16,717 nt of DNA. Source: Candidatus Poseidoniaceae archaeon (GTDB taxonomy: Archaea; Thermoplasmatota; Poseidoniia; Poseidoniales; Poseidoniaceae). The stretch covers positions 1 to 16,717 of the forward strand of contig JAKURJ010000022.1 in the NCBI GenBank assembly GCA_022452125.1, in the 5' to 3' direction. The position numbers were made by a program, and so were the translations under genes. Every line of letters begins with the position of its first letter. The stretch's first letter is position 1. Shown here piece by piece: positions 1-7,417 of the stretch. Below the pieces are notes generated by a model that worked only from the letters and a program-made list of their open reading frames with translations, did no database searches and was not told the origin of the DNA.

Positions 1-1
1 A

Positions 2-280
2 GAAAATACGTTCAACAGAGTGATGATGTACAATGGTTATCTGCCAACAACCCACGAGGGATTGATTGACACAATCGATGAAGCTGCACCATTTTCAATT
101 CCTGCAATGGTGTTCTCTGGAGAAAATGATGATGGATTCAAGGACATGGCCCCAGCCTTAGCAGCTAAGTTTTCGCAATGTTTGGAGGTTCATAGCCAAA
201 CTGCAGGACATAATCCCCCTTACCAAAGCGACTCTACTTATAATCAGATTTTGAATTTCATAAGAGATGGAATGTCCTAA
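2..280 (+). CDS. Alpha/beta serine hydrolase, FSH1-like, C-terminal part (5' truncated by window)
   Basis: Only the last 92 codons are in the window; the reading frame is open to the left edge, so the first ATG seen (base 20) is probably internal. The fragment reads as the end of an alpha/beta hydrolase fold. A beta strand (IPAMVFSG) leads into END, where the Asp would be the acid of the catalytic triad. A late AGHNPP motif supplies the likely catalytic His, and a final amphipathic helix (about residues 75-90) follows. The order strand-G-x-x-D, then a GH with prolines, resembles the FSH1/DUF341 serine hydrolase and carboxylesterase families. The nucleophile Ser would lie upstream of the window and cannot be checked. 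The substrate is unknown. The gene ends in TAA at 278-280, followed by a 163-base gap. Confidence 0.6.
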   Translation, partial: ENTFNRVMMYNGYLPTTHEGLIDTIDEAAPFSIPAMVFSGENDDGFKDMAPALAAKFSQCLEVHSQTAGHNPPYQSDSTYNQILNFIRDGMS

Positions 281-443
281 TGACAAAAAATTTGTTTTTT
301 GGAAGCCACTTAAGACGCTACTCTATACAACGCCCGCATTACGTAGGAGCCTCTTTCGAAAATAGTTCAGCGAAAGTTACTAACTGCTTTTTGGGGATTT
401 AAACACCCCAAAATCAATTAAATACCCTACATTTCTTTTAGTC
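281..443. promoter_or_regulatory. Intergenic region with three dyad symmetries and a TATA-like box
   Basis: No gene is visible in this 163-base gap. It contains CTTTCG/CGAAAG arms (353-358 and 371-376), the palindrome AGTTACTAACT (375-385), and TTTTGGGG/CCCCAAAA arms (389-396 and 410-413 with the C run at 406-409) around a 9-base loop. A TATA-like TTAAATA sits at 418-424 with purine-rich sequence before it. Its centre is about 23 bases from the ATG at 444, so transcription would start at or beside the start codon, giving a leaderless message, which is common in archaea. The dyads could be a terminator for the hydrolase gene, operators, or a small structured RNA. The sequence alone does not decide between these. 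Confidence 0.4.
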
Positions 444-1820
444 ATGAGAACCGCTCAAGAGTATTATATTGGCGCTTTCAGTGCAGATAATCTCTTTGGA
501 TTCAGGATGATCATTTCTTTCAGCTCCCTCCTAATACTGCTTTACTGCATAGGCTTGGCAGCTTTAGTTTGGCGTGCTAAATCAAAGGGATTTGAAAACA
601 AATTTATGTCCGTTCTACTTGTATGTGAAGGCATAAAGGCCACATTCATAGTATCGCAAGTCACTCCTTATATTAGAAGATATGAATGGCTCCAAGATAT
701 ATTGTGGCATTGGACTATTGATGTGTTTTTCACAGCACATATTACAGCCATAATTATGTATCTATGTATACCGATTTACTATCGATTAAACCGTCTCAGT
801 TTTATGCACAAGCCTTCATTCAAAAAGCATGGGTGGTATATTGCTCCTGCTTTAGGAATTACAATCTGGTTGTTGATTAGAACAGTGCCTGAATTCTATG
901 TTTCAGACGCAACATGGGTCGTTTGTGAAGAGGGCAAAGAGCCAACAACAGATCGTTGGTTTGGTTATGATGATGAATGGGAGCAAGACATCGAGGATGG
1001 TTTCAAGGAAACTGGAGATTGTACTGCAAGCTACGAAACAACGGTGACAACACAGCCTCCTGGTTTATGGGCCATCGCTTTAGGTTCGCCTCTTGTCTCA
1101 TTACTAGCCTTATTTTTCATACGTTCTTCAATAAGGTCATATCAGGAAGGTGACAACCCAGACTTTAGTAAAAGCCTCACTTCAAGATCCCTTTACATTG
1201 GATTTTTAGGAAAGGTTATTTTGCTTTTGATCTGGCTTGGACTGCTAGTACTAATTTCAGTGGTAAATGGAGGCCAGGTGACATTTGTCGATGAAACACT
1301 TTGGAGATATGGAGACCCTAATTTCACAGAACGATTGTTATTCTTTGCGTGGATTTTCTCCCTTACTTTAACACCAGCAGCTATTGCTTTTGAAGCGATG
1401 ATGTTCGTTCACGCAACCTTGAAGGATACAGTATTTGGAATAGACAACAACCTTCGGAAGACATTCACAACAGCAGTATTTACTGGTCTGGGTGTAATTT
1501 CCTTCATTGTTGGAAGTGAACTAATGGAGAGTGTAATTGGATATGGGGCTGCTGGTGGAGTCTTTGTCGGTTTATCCCTGCTTGTTGTAAGGAAACCTAT
1601 TTTGGTAATTTTAGACAAAGCATCTAATCGCTTCATACCTTCTACCCATACACCTGAAGAATTGGCATATCTAGACGCATATGCTACAGCAATGGAAGAT
1701 CTAATTATCACCGCTGAAGAAAGGAAAATACTGGATACTGTAGCCTCCACATTTGGTCTGAATGAACACATTGTTAAACAATTAGAAGACGAATATAATT
1801 CTGCTCTTGAGGAAGAATGA
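444..1820 (+). CDS. Polytopic membrane protein with C-terminal TerB-like helical domain, function unknown
   Basis: This 458-residue protein is not one I recognise by name. About nine hydrophobic segments are visible, near residues 23-43, 55-72, 90-113, 130-147, 208-227, 252-273, 297-322, 340-358 and 366-386. Between the fourth and fifth is an acidic loop of about 60 residues holding two cysteines (161 and 193) that could form a disulfide if the loop faces outside. The last 55 residues are soluble and helical, with the pattern MEDLIITAEERKIL then FGL, which resembles the TerB-like/helical tail seen on other archaeal membrane proteins. A sensor or signalling role is possible but is inference. 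ATG 444 is preferred because a TATA-like box sits about 23 bases upstream. The gene converges on guaAA. Confidence 0.75.
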   Translation: MRTAQEYYIGAFSADNLFGFRMIISFSSLLILLYCIGLAALVWRAKSKGFENKFMSVLLVCEGIKATFIVSQVTPYIRRYEWLQDILWHWTIDVFFTAHITAIIMYLCIPIYYRLNRLSFMHKPSFKKHGWYIAPALGITIWLLIRTVPEFYVSDATWVVCEEGKEPTTDRWFGYDDEWEQDIEDGFKETGDCTASYETTVTTQPPGLWAIALGSPLVSLLALFFIRSSIRSYQEGDNPDFSKSLTSRSLYIGFLGKVILLLIWLGLLVLISVVNGGQVTFVDETLWRYGDPNFTERLLFFAWIFSLTLTPAAIAFEAMMFVHATLKDTVFGIDNNLRKTFTTAVFTGLGVISFIVGSELMESVIGYGAAGGVFVGLSLLVVRKPILVILDKASNRFIPSTHTPEELAYLDAYATAMEDLIITAEERKILDTVASTFGLNEHIVKQLEDEYNSALEEE

Positions 1821-1828
1821 TTTGTTCA

Positions 1829-1866
1829 AGAAACTACGTTTCTGGTGAATTATTCAAATGGAATAA
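1829..1866 (+). terminator. Two consecutive small hairpins after the membrane-protein gene
   Basis: Nine bases after the TGA of the preceding gene is AGAAAC-TAC-GTTTCT (1829-1843), then TTATTC-AAATG-GAATAA (1850-1866). Each is a perfect 6-bp stem with a short loop. They lie between convergent genes and may help end transcription. There is no clear T tract directly after them, so the call is tentative. The rest of the gap up to 1928 shows nothing else. Confidence 0.25.
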
Positions 1867-1928
1867 AATCAATGGTTTCCCTTATGCTCGAATACGCCCA
1901 TATTGGTACTCTTGTATTGCGAGTGGGG

Positions 1929-2519
1929 CTAGGCCGATTTGGCATTTCTGCAGACTTCAACGAAATTTTCGAACATCTCTTTTCCAAATTCAGAATCGTT
2001 AACTTCTGGATGGAATTGTAATCCGAATCTATTTCCTTCTTCATTTTCCATACCCTGTACCTTGCATGAGTCAGAAGAAGCTGTGATGAAGAAACCGTCT
2101 GGAACGACATGAACCTCATCATTGTGGCTTTCCCAAACGGTTTGAGATTGCGCGGTATTGGCAAAAATCACTCCTCCGCCGTTAACCAACTCTATGCTCA
2201 TGGCCCCATATTCAGGCTCAGGGGATTCTCTAGCATCTCCGCCATAGTGCCTTGCCATGAATTGATGCCCAGCACAAATCCCCAAAATTGGGATATCCAA
2301 CTCAAGGAATGCTGCACAATTACCCAATTCTCCAGATAAACCAATTCTAGCAGCACCTCCGGACAAAATCAATCCGTCGAGATCCCTAAGATCTTCAATC
2401 GGAGTAGTATTTTCGATAATCTGGGTATCTACCCCCAGGTATCTCAACATCCTCCATTCACGATGAGTCCACTGGCCCCCATTGTCAACAACATCGATGA
2501 CTAGTTTGCCCTCTGCCAT
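1929..2519 (-). CDS. guaAA: GMP synthase subunit A (glutamine amidotransferase)
   Basis: This is the glutaminase half of the archaeal split GMP synthase. It hydrolyses glutamine and passes ammonia to the separate ATP-pyrophosphatase subunit, which turns XMP into GMP. The class I amidotransferase triad is complete in the 196-residue protein: Cys82 in GICAGHQ, and His170 and Glu172 in FHPE. The opening VIDVVDNGGQWTHREWR and YLGVDT are characteristic of archaeal GuaAA proteins, and SGG near residue 53 forms the oxyanion region. The length matches the family (about 185-200). I chose the ATG at 2519 because VIDVVDNGG follows it at the usual distance; a 15-residue extension to a TTG at 2564 is open but is not expected from the family. 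The ATP-pyrophosphatase subunit gene is not in this window. The gene is divergent from rpoP. Confidence 0.93.
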   Translation of the reverse strand: MAEGKLVIDVVDNGGQWTHREWRMLRYLGVDTQIIENTTPIEDLRDLDGLILSGGAARIGLSGELGNCAAFLELDIPILGICAGHQFMARHYGGDARESPEPEYGAMSIELVNGGGVIFANTAQSQTVWESHNDEVHVVPDGFFITASSDSCKVQGMENEEGNRFGLQFHPEVNDSEFGKEMFENFVEVCRNAKSA

Positions 2520-2614
2520 ACCATTAACGTGCCAAGTTACGCCCATGAACATTGCTTGTGACAAAGGACACCTTCAAAGAGGAGAGGCCGGTCGCGGAGA
2601 TGAGCGTGAACGCC

Positions 2615-2782
2615 ATGGCTGACCTTACTGTAGACTACAAGTGCGCAAATTGTGGTACAATTCAGAGCTTCACTCGTGACCGTGAAGGAAAGTGGCAACC
2701 TGCAATGACATGCAAGCATTGTGGAACCCGTATTTTCATCAAATTGCGAAGAACTGGACACAAAATCCTGGACGCAGAGTGA
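2615..2782 (+). CDS. rpoP: DNA-directed RNA polymerase subunit P (Rpb12-like)
   Basis: This small zinc-ribbon protein (55 residues) fits the archaeal/eukaryotic Rpb12 family, a small subunit that helps hold the RNA polymerase assembly together. Two CxxC knuckles are visible, YKCANC and TCKHC. They are followed by GTRIFIKLRR and a C-terminal ILDAE, matching the GYRIMYKKR...VFDAR ending of Rpb12. The ATG at 2615 puts the first CxxC about ten residues in, as usual for the family. An in-frame ATG at 2600 would add five residues, and a TTG at 2552 would overlap the start region of guaAA. A purine-rich GGAGAGG lies at 2581-2587, rather far from either ATG. The generic zinc-ribbon alternative is less likely given the C-terminal match. 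The RFC-like gene follows after 49 bases. Confidence 0.8.
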   Translation: MADLTVDYKCANCGTIQSFTRDREGKWQPAMTCKHCGTRIFIKLRRTGHKILDAE

Positions 2783-2831
2783 ACATATTTCACCGAGGGG
2801 TTGAAAGACCCATTCGCTAACATTCTTGTTG

Positions 2832-3968
2832 ATGGCATCTTGGCTCGAGTCATACGCGCCTCGTCGGTTCGACGAGCTAGCTATGAGTGAGTCCATTCGA
2901 GAAAATCTCGAGAGAGTTTCAGTCCAAGCTAATCCTCCCCACCTCATTTTAGCCGGCCCAGCAGGTGTTGGAAAGACGGCGGCTTGGAGATTGGTAGCGA
3001 GACAAATCTTGGGTCCTTCATGGAAATCAACAACCCACATACTACAAGCAAGAGATCTAGCAAAAAGCGCTGGCGCCATGAAAAAATTCGAGGAATTTTT
3101 GCGCCCCGAGGGAACATCATCAGGAGATACTTTGGCTGGGCGCTCTTCACTTGATTCGTTTGATGCAAACCTAACTCAAGCAGCAGAAGGAGATACCCCT
3201 CCTGCTGGAAAGGAAAATAGGGAAATCAATACGTCTGGGGAAAGTTACGTCTCACGCCTAATTATCATTGAGGATGCAGACCACTTAGGCCCGACAAGAC
3301 AACCATACTTACGCAGAATGATGGAATCCACATCCTCCACCTCGCGCTTTATTTTCACAGCAAGGTCGCCTTCTCGTATCATCGATGCATTACGCTCTAG
3401 GTCCAAACAAATCAGGATCCCTTCTGGAACAAATAAAATCATCACCCAGCGACTTGAAGAAATTGCAAAAAAAGAAAATTTAGCTCCAGTTAGAGGAATT
3501 CTTGGCGATATAGCACACGTATCTAACGGTAATCTTCGCAGAGCCGTATTCCTACTCGAATTATTGGCGCGAAAGAATAATCTTCACGATAGGAAAAATT
3601 TGCAAGATGTAGTTGCTGCAACAACAATAGTTGGAGTACAGAGGGTATTCGAAGAAGCACTCAGAGGAAGAGTTCACGATTGGCGTTGGGAAAAACAGGG
3701 AGGGCGAAACAAGCGCGTTTTGAAAGGAGCACTAGGCGCCCTTGATGAGTTAATGAACGAACATGCATTGGAGGCAGAAGATGTTGTAATGCATTTACAC
3801 CGCTTGCTAACCACAGGCCGATTATTATTGGATGAGAACATGCTTTGTGACTTACTGGAAGCATTAGCAGATTGTGATGTTAAATTACAAACTTCAATGC
3901 ACGGAAGAGTGCAATTAGAAGAACTCCTGCACCGAGTGAAGGAGATTGCTGCAACACAATCAGTGTAG
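2832..3968 (+). CDS. rfcS: Replication factor C small-subunit-like clamp loader ATPase (divergent paralogue)
   Basis: The protein (378 residues) is an AAA+ ATPase of the RFC small-subunit type, which loads the PCNA sliding clamp onto primed DNA. It opens with WLESYAPRRFDEL, the RFC box II region. Walker A GPAGVGKT is at residues 42-49 and Walker B LIIIEDAD at 143-150. The LRRMMES...SRFIF block and a sensor-2 Arg in NLRRA (about 236) follow, then the helical collar. Several signature positions differ: DEAD is EDAD, the SRC arginine-finger motif is SRS (189-191), and the usual sensor-1 Asn of the SCN motif appears to be Arg178. An insert of about 45 residues at 93-138, rich in Ser, Gly and Asp, separates Walker A from B and explains the extra length over the usual 320-330. 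ATG 2832 is chosen over a TTG two codons earlier. It may be the second, specialised small subunit of a three-subunit RFC. Confidence 0.82.
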   Translation: MASWLESYAPRRFDELAMSESIRENLERVSVQANPPHLILAGPAGVGKTAAWRLVARQILGPSWKSTTHILQARDLAKSAGAMKKFEEFLRPEGTSSGDTLAGRSSLDSFDANLTQAAEGDTPPAGKENREINTSGESYVSRLIIIEDADHLGPTRQPYLRRMMESTSSTSRFIFTARSPSRIIDALRSRSKQIRIPSGTNKIITQRLEEIAKKENLAPVRGILGDIAHVSNGNLRRAVFLLELLARKNNLHDRKNLQDVVAATTIVGVQRVFEEALRGRVHDWRWEKQGGRNKRVLKGALGALDELMNEHALEAEDVVMHLHRLLTTGRLLLDENMLCDLLEALADCDVKLQTSMHGRVQLEELLHRVKEIAATQSV

Positions 3969-3969
3969 G

Positions 3970-4043
3970 CGGACACGGCAGGATTCGAACCCGCGATCTG
4001 TGGCTTAGGAGGCCACCGCCTTATCCAGCTGGGCCACGTGTCC
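3970..4043 (-). tRNA. tRNA-Arg (anticodon CCT)
   Basis: Read on the minus strand from 4043 to 3970, this 74-base gene folds as a full cloverleaf. The acceptor stem is GGACACG with CGTGTCC plus discriminator G. The D stem is GCCC/AGGC with a GG-containing loop. The anticodon stem is GTGGC/GCCAC around loop CTCCTAA, the variable loop is AGATC, and the T arm is GCGGG-TTCGAAT-CCTGC. The anticodon CCT reads AGG arginine codons. There is no intron and no encoded CCA (CCT follows), as is common in archaea. Its 3' end is one base from the stop codon of the convergent RFC-like gene. Confidence 0.96.
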
Positions 4044-4131
4044 ATGCCGAGGGGCGAGGAACCCTTTCAACAACCTATCGCTGCAAAAAATCTTCCAAAA
4101 ATGACATACCAATGTGTTGAGTGCCGATGCC
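4044..4131. promoter_or_regulatory. Divergent promoter region between tRNA-Arg and a membrane-protein gene
   Basis: This 88-base gap must drive the tRNA leftward and possibly the next gene rightward. A-rich runs at 4085-4091 and 4096-4101 are the only TATA-like candidates. The second is about 30 bases upstream of ATG 4132, which would fit a leaderless or very short leader. No strong box is seen, so this is a positional call. Confidence 0.25.
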
Positions 4132-5679
4132 ATGGCTGAGGAATCTCCACTGAAGAAAGTGATTCCCGGCAAAGAATCTACTCTACCTAATCCGTATAGC
4201 AAGGATTTCGACCGTGGCGAAGATTCGCTTTCAGTCTCTCTAGCCGAATACAAATTAGCCGAGGAGCATCGAGTGAAATATGGAAAATTGGCTTGCCGGC
4301 CATCTTTACTGATAACACGTAGAGCCGTTGGTTTACTGATGGCGCTAACCGCTCTTGCGGGAGTTGTTGCTCCATTTCACCCACTCGCTAAACCAACGTT
4401 GATGATTCTACTTTGGATACCCTTGCTTGCAATCTCGATTGCGCCATCATTTATAGCTGCGGAGCGAGGAATGACCGCTCTTACTCTTCGCTCATCCCTG
4501 TGGAAAGAGGAAGCAATAGTCGAAGGGCTTCGTAGAGATATGACGGCCGAACCCGGAATGGACAGGATAAAAGCCGGCCTGAATGACGTTAGATTGCACA
4601 ATGCCACAGCTACTATTCTGGCATCAATCTCTATATTTTTGCTAATTCTTGCAGCGGGCTTAGAGCCTAATGGTCTAGCGTATAACCTAGTTTTGCTAAT
4701 CACACTAACTTCTAGCCTTGCCCTCTCATTCCATGCGATTTTCACTACCGATTCCATTAGAAAATTAGGAGATGAATTACCATATTTGATTATGCACTCT
4801 CCGACCCACCACCCTATGAAATTAGACACAATTCTTGGAGATTTGATTTATGCTCATCTTGACCCGGACCACTCTTTGCTGTGGAATAAATGGGAAAGCG
4901 AACTTCCAGACTCATTATTGCCAGGTGTTGAAAATAAGCAGGCGAGGGAAAGGCTTCTCTATCTTTTACACCTCAATAGCCGAGGCGATTTGAATGATGA
5001 AGAAACGATGAATGAACTGAAAGAATTCATCAAACCGATGGCGATTGAGACTTTACTATTCGATGAGAAAGCACCATTCAATTGGGTGAAGATTCAGAGA
5101 TTAATTTCGCATGCTAGAGCATGGCAAGTCGAGGTTTTCGATTTACTCGACAGATTACAAAATGATTTGTTGGCAGGTTCAGCGTCGATTACGGAGAATC
5201 CGTGGCGAATGGATGTAGCCTTAGCAGACCGCTGCAGTAATCGCACAGGTCACTTGTTCATCGCCCTGAACAACCAAACAGAACAAGATCGCCACTTGCG
5301 GGTTGAGGTTATCGTTCCCGGCGGAATGCCTGAAAAGCAAGAACATCGTTTCGAATTGCTTTCGTGCCCTGGCCCAGAATCTGCAGTGAAGATCACAGAT
5401 CCACTTGTTGAAGACGCTCTAGATTGGATGCCAAAATATCTAGAAAAAGGAATTATTTTGTGGATTGGCGTTGCATGGAATGAAAACGTGAAAGGCCGCA
5501 GAAATGTCCAGGTCATTTTACGTGACGATGATGGAAATGTTATCGGCTCTAGAATCATTAAAACCAGCGTACTGGCAGGTGAAAGCAATATTTCCAGACA
5601 ACGCCTGAAGCGTATGCTAAAAGCGCGATTAAAGGGTGAAACTTCTCTGCCAATAGTGGATTCTGCAACCTCCGTTTAG
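4132..5679 (+). CDS. Conserved-looking membrane protein with large soluble C-terminal region, function unknown
   Basis: I do not recognise this 515-residue protein. The first 60 residues are polar. Two hydrophobic hairpins follow, near residues 64-82/88-110 and 158-177/182-204, separated by a charged segment of about 45 residues. Residues 205-515 are soluble and mixed. The first part is helical and charged, including a long stretch of paired Leu and acidic residues around 270-350. From about 370 the pattern becomes strand-rich (HLFIALNNQ, HLRVEVIVPGG, ILWIGVAWNE, VQVILRDDDGN), suggesting a small beta-sandwich. No catalytic motif is apparent. ATG 4132 is preferred over an in-frame GTG at 4114; neither has a good Shine-Dalgarno sequence. 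The protein is probably anchored with its C-terminal domains on one face of the membrane, but the topology is inferred. Confidence 0.7.
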   Translation: MAEESPLKKVIPGKESTLPNPYSKDFDRGEDSLSVSLAEYKLAEEHRVKYGKLACRPSLLITRRAVGLLMALTALAGVVAPFHPLAKPTLMILLWIPLLAISIAPSFIAAERGMTALTLRSSLWKEEAIVEGLRRDMTAEPGMDRIKAGLNDVRLHNATATILASISIFLLILAAGLEPNGLAYNLVLLITLTSSLALSFHAIFTTDSIRKLGDELPYLIMHSPTHHPMKLDTILGDLIYAHLDPDHSLLWNKWESELPDSLLPGVENKQARERLLYLLHLNSRGDLNDEETMNELKEFIKPMAIETLLFDEKAPFNWVKIQRLISHARAWQVEVFDLLDRLQNDLLAGSASITENPWRMDVALADRCSNRTGHLFIALNNQTEQDRHLRVEVIVPGGMPEKQEHRFELLSCPGPESAVKITDPLVEDALDWMPKYLEKGIILWIGVAWNENVKGRRNVQVILRDDDGNVIGSRIIKTSVLAGESNISRQRLKRMLKARLKGETSLPIVDSATSV

Positions 5680-5725
5680 GGAGAATCTATGCGCGTTACT
5701 TATGACATGTCCACTCTTCGCACAT

Positions 5726-5740
5726 TCCACCGGAGGTGGA
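5726..5740 (+). promoter_or_regulatory. Shine-Dalgarno inside a perfect inverted repeat
   Basis: GGAGGTG at 5732-5738 is a near-perfect complement to the 16S anti-Shine-Dalgarno and sits six bases before GTG 5745, which fixes that start. The same bases form the right arm of TCCACC-GGA-GGTGGA (5726-5740), so the site could fold on itself in the message. Confidence 0.55.
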
Positions 5741-5744
5741 GTAC

Positions 5745-7376
5745 GTGGAAGCATGGGACATCATCGTAATCGGAGACGGGCCAGCCGCACTAAGAGCATC
5801 AGCAAGCGCAGCAAAAGCAGGGGCATCTACTTTGATGATGTCTGCAGACAGCCTTGGAGTTGGCAATAACTCAGCATCTGATGGCATTGCAGCACCTCTC
5901 AAAGAGAGCACCACTAAATCTCACAGAGATGATACAATCCGTGCTGGCGGGTTCCTGTGTGACCAAGATATCGTATCACACAGAGTTTCTCAAGCCACTC
6001 GCCAAGTGGACTTGTTGGAGCGCTGGGGAGTAATTTTCCGTAGAGACGCAGACGGTATTCCACTGGTCCGCAAAGCATCAGGACATACTTTGCCAAGATT
6101 GGCTGGTGCAGGAGATTCGATGGTACGCGGCACTCAACAAGTTCTCGAAGAACAGTGTATGAAACATGGTGTTGTCCGCCGAGGCGATCAAGTACCCCTA
6201 GAATTGGTCCACTCAGGTAAACAAATTCACGGAGTTATCGCGTTGGATATGACCACAGGCTCACTCAACGCCTTGCAGGCAAAATCAGTAATAATCGCCG
6301 ATGGCGGATATGAAGGAATCTGGACAGGAAGCAACGTAGGACTTGGTTTGGATATAGCAATGAAAGCAGGCCTTGCAGTGAGAGATTTAGAATTCGTCGC
6401 ATGGGCGCCATTAGCGGTAAGCGGAACAAACGTTGTTCTGCCAATCGGTCTACTGGCAGACGGAGCGACGCTACACCATTCCAACGGTAATCCAATCGAT
6501 GTCGATTTGACAGCAGATACCACTGCTTTAGCTACTGCAATCGGCTCCAATTCAGACGCTGTTTTAGATGCAAGAAACATGGGAGAATCATCAGTTTGGT
6601 GGGCTCAAACTTTCGAATTAGTTAGCCAAAGGCTTGGAATCAATATGAAGAAGCAAACAGTACCAATCCATCCAAGAGTTGCGACTACGATTGGTGGAAT
6701 CGCTACTGATGAGCACGGACGTGCAGTAACTGGAAAATGGTCTCGCTGGTTCACAGGATTGTATGCTGCAGGAGACTCAGCATGCTCTGGATTACATGGT
6801 GCTGGATTAATTGCAGGCAACAGATTGCTTGATTCAATGGCAGGAGGGGCTGCTGCTGGAGAACACGCAGCAGACCATGCTGGAAAGACTTCACACACGG
6901 GAAGAGCAGCGCTTGAAATCGCACTTGGAGCGGTAGAAGCAGACTTGGATTTTGATATGGCTGCTGCTGAAGAAGGACCGGTACAGAGAGCAGGACCGCT
7001 ATTCGCCAAATTAGCTGAGGTTATGCAAACAAGCATGGGCTATTCTAGAGATGCACAAGGACTCGAGTCCGCTTTGGAATCATTGGATGCATTGGCAGAC
7101 TCTGCCGGCAAATTACACCTTGACGACTCTGGTAGATTGTTCAACACCAATCTACTTGAAGCACTGCGGTTGAAAGCGGGAATTAGGTTAGCCAAGGCCT
7201 CGGTTCAAAGTGCAATGTCGAGAACCGAAAGCCGTGGGACCCACCAAAGAACAGACTTCACAGAGCAGGATGATGAGCAATTACATCACACACTGATTGA
7301 TGTTGATGGTAACCTTTCCACATTAGCAATTCGAAAGGGAACATCAGGCACTTGGGTACTATCTCCTAGTGAATGA
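5745..7376 (+). CDS. FAD-dependent oxidoreductase, divergent succinate dehydrogenase/fumarate reductase flavoprotein family
   Basis: The 543-residue protein belongs to the SdhA/FrdA/NadB flavoprotein superfamily. The Rossmann FAD motif IGDGPAA is at residues 9-15. An SdhA-like GHTLPR block with GDSMVRGT follows, then HPRVATTIGG (309-318), GLYAAGDSA and SGLHGAG near 349-354, and a helical C-terminal domain. It is not an orthodox SdhA. The stretch GNNSASDG (40-47), where SdhA carries the His that binds FAD covalently, has no His. The HYTMGG His is replaced in RVATTIGG, and HGANR is HGAGL, so the substrate-binding Arg is missing. No SdhB, C or D genes are adjacent. Dicarboxylate oxidation is therefore doubtful, and the substrate may differ. 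GTG 5745 is set by the Shine-Dalgarno at 5732-5738. It leads an apparent operon with the HIT and acyltransferase genes. Confidence 0.82.
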   Translation: MEAWDIIVIGDGPAALRASASAAKAGASTLMMSADSLGVGNNSASDGIAAPLKESTTKSHRDDTIRAGGFLCDQDIVSHRVSQATRQVDLLERWGVIFRRDADGIPLVRKASGHTLPRLAGAGDSMVRGTQQVLEEQCMKHGVVRRGDQVPLELVHSGKQIHGVIALDMTTGSLNALQAKSVIIADGGYEGIWTGSNVGLGLDIAMKAGLAVRDLEFVAWAPLAVSGTNVVLPIGLLADGATLHHSNGNPIDVDLTADTTALATAIGSNSDAVLDARNMGESSVWWAQTFELVSQRLGINMKKQTVPIHPRVATTIGGIATDEHGRAVTGKWSRWFTGLYAAGDSACSGLHGAGLIAGNRLLDSMAGGAAAGEHAADHAGKTSHTGRAALEIALGAVEADLDFDMAAAEEGPVQRAGPLFAKLAEVMQTSMGYSRDAQGLESALESLDALADSAGKLHLDDSGRLFNTNLLEALRLKAGIRLAKASVQSAMSRTESRGTHQRTDFTEQDDEQLHHTLIDVDGNLSTLAIRKGTSGTWVLSPSE

Positions 7377-7417
7377 AACACCCTCAAAACTTTGAGGTGT
7401 GCGTACTTCGAATGTTT

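Noticed and set aside
1409..1771. Open frame of 120 codons on the minus strand inside the membrane-protein gene
   Set aside because: It is a shadow of the plus-strand gene; its product is low-complexity Ser/Thr-rich with no domain and no start signal.
1817..2002. Short frame overlapping the membrane-protein stop as ATGA
   Set aside because: It runs into the antisense of guaAA, and its 61 residues show no domain or hydrophobic pattern.
2537..3079. 180-codon minus-strand open frame over rpoP and the RFC-like gene start
   Set aside because: Both plus-strand genes have clear family motifs here, while this frame gives no recognisable protein.
6605..7036. 143-codon minus-strand open frame rich in Ala, Ser and Pro
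   Set aside because: This composition arises from reading the complement of the Ala/Gly-rich flavoprotein; no motif or ribosome site supports it.
5745..7376. Annotation as succinate dehydrogenase flavoprotein or L-aspartate oxidase
   Set aside because: Key His and Arg positions of both enzymes are altered and no partner genes are adjacent, so only the superfamily is claimed.
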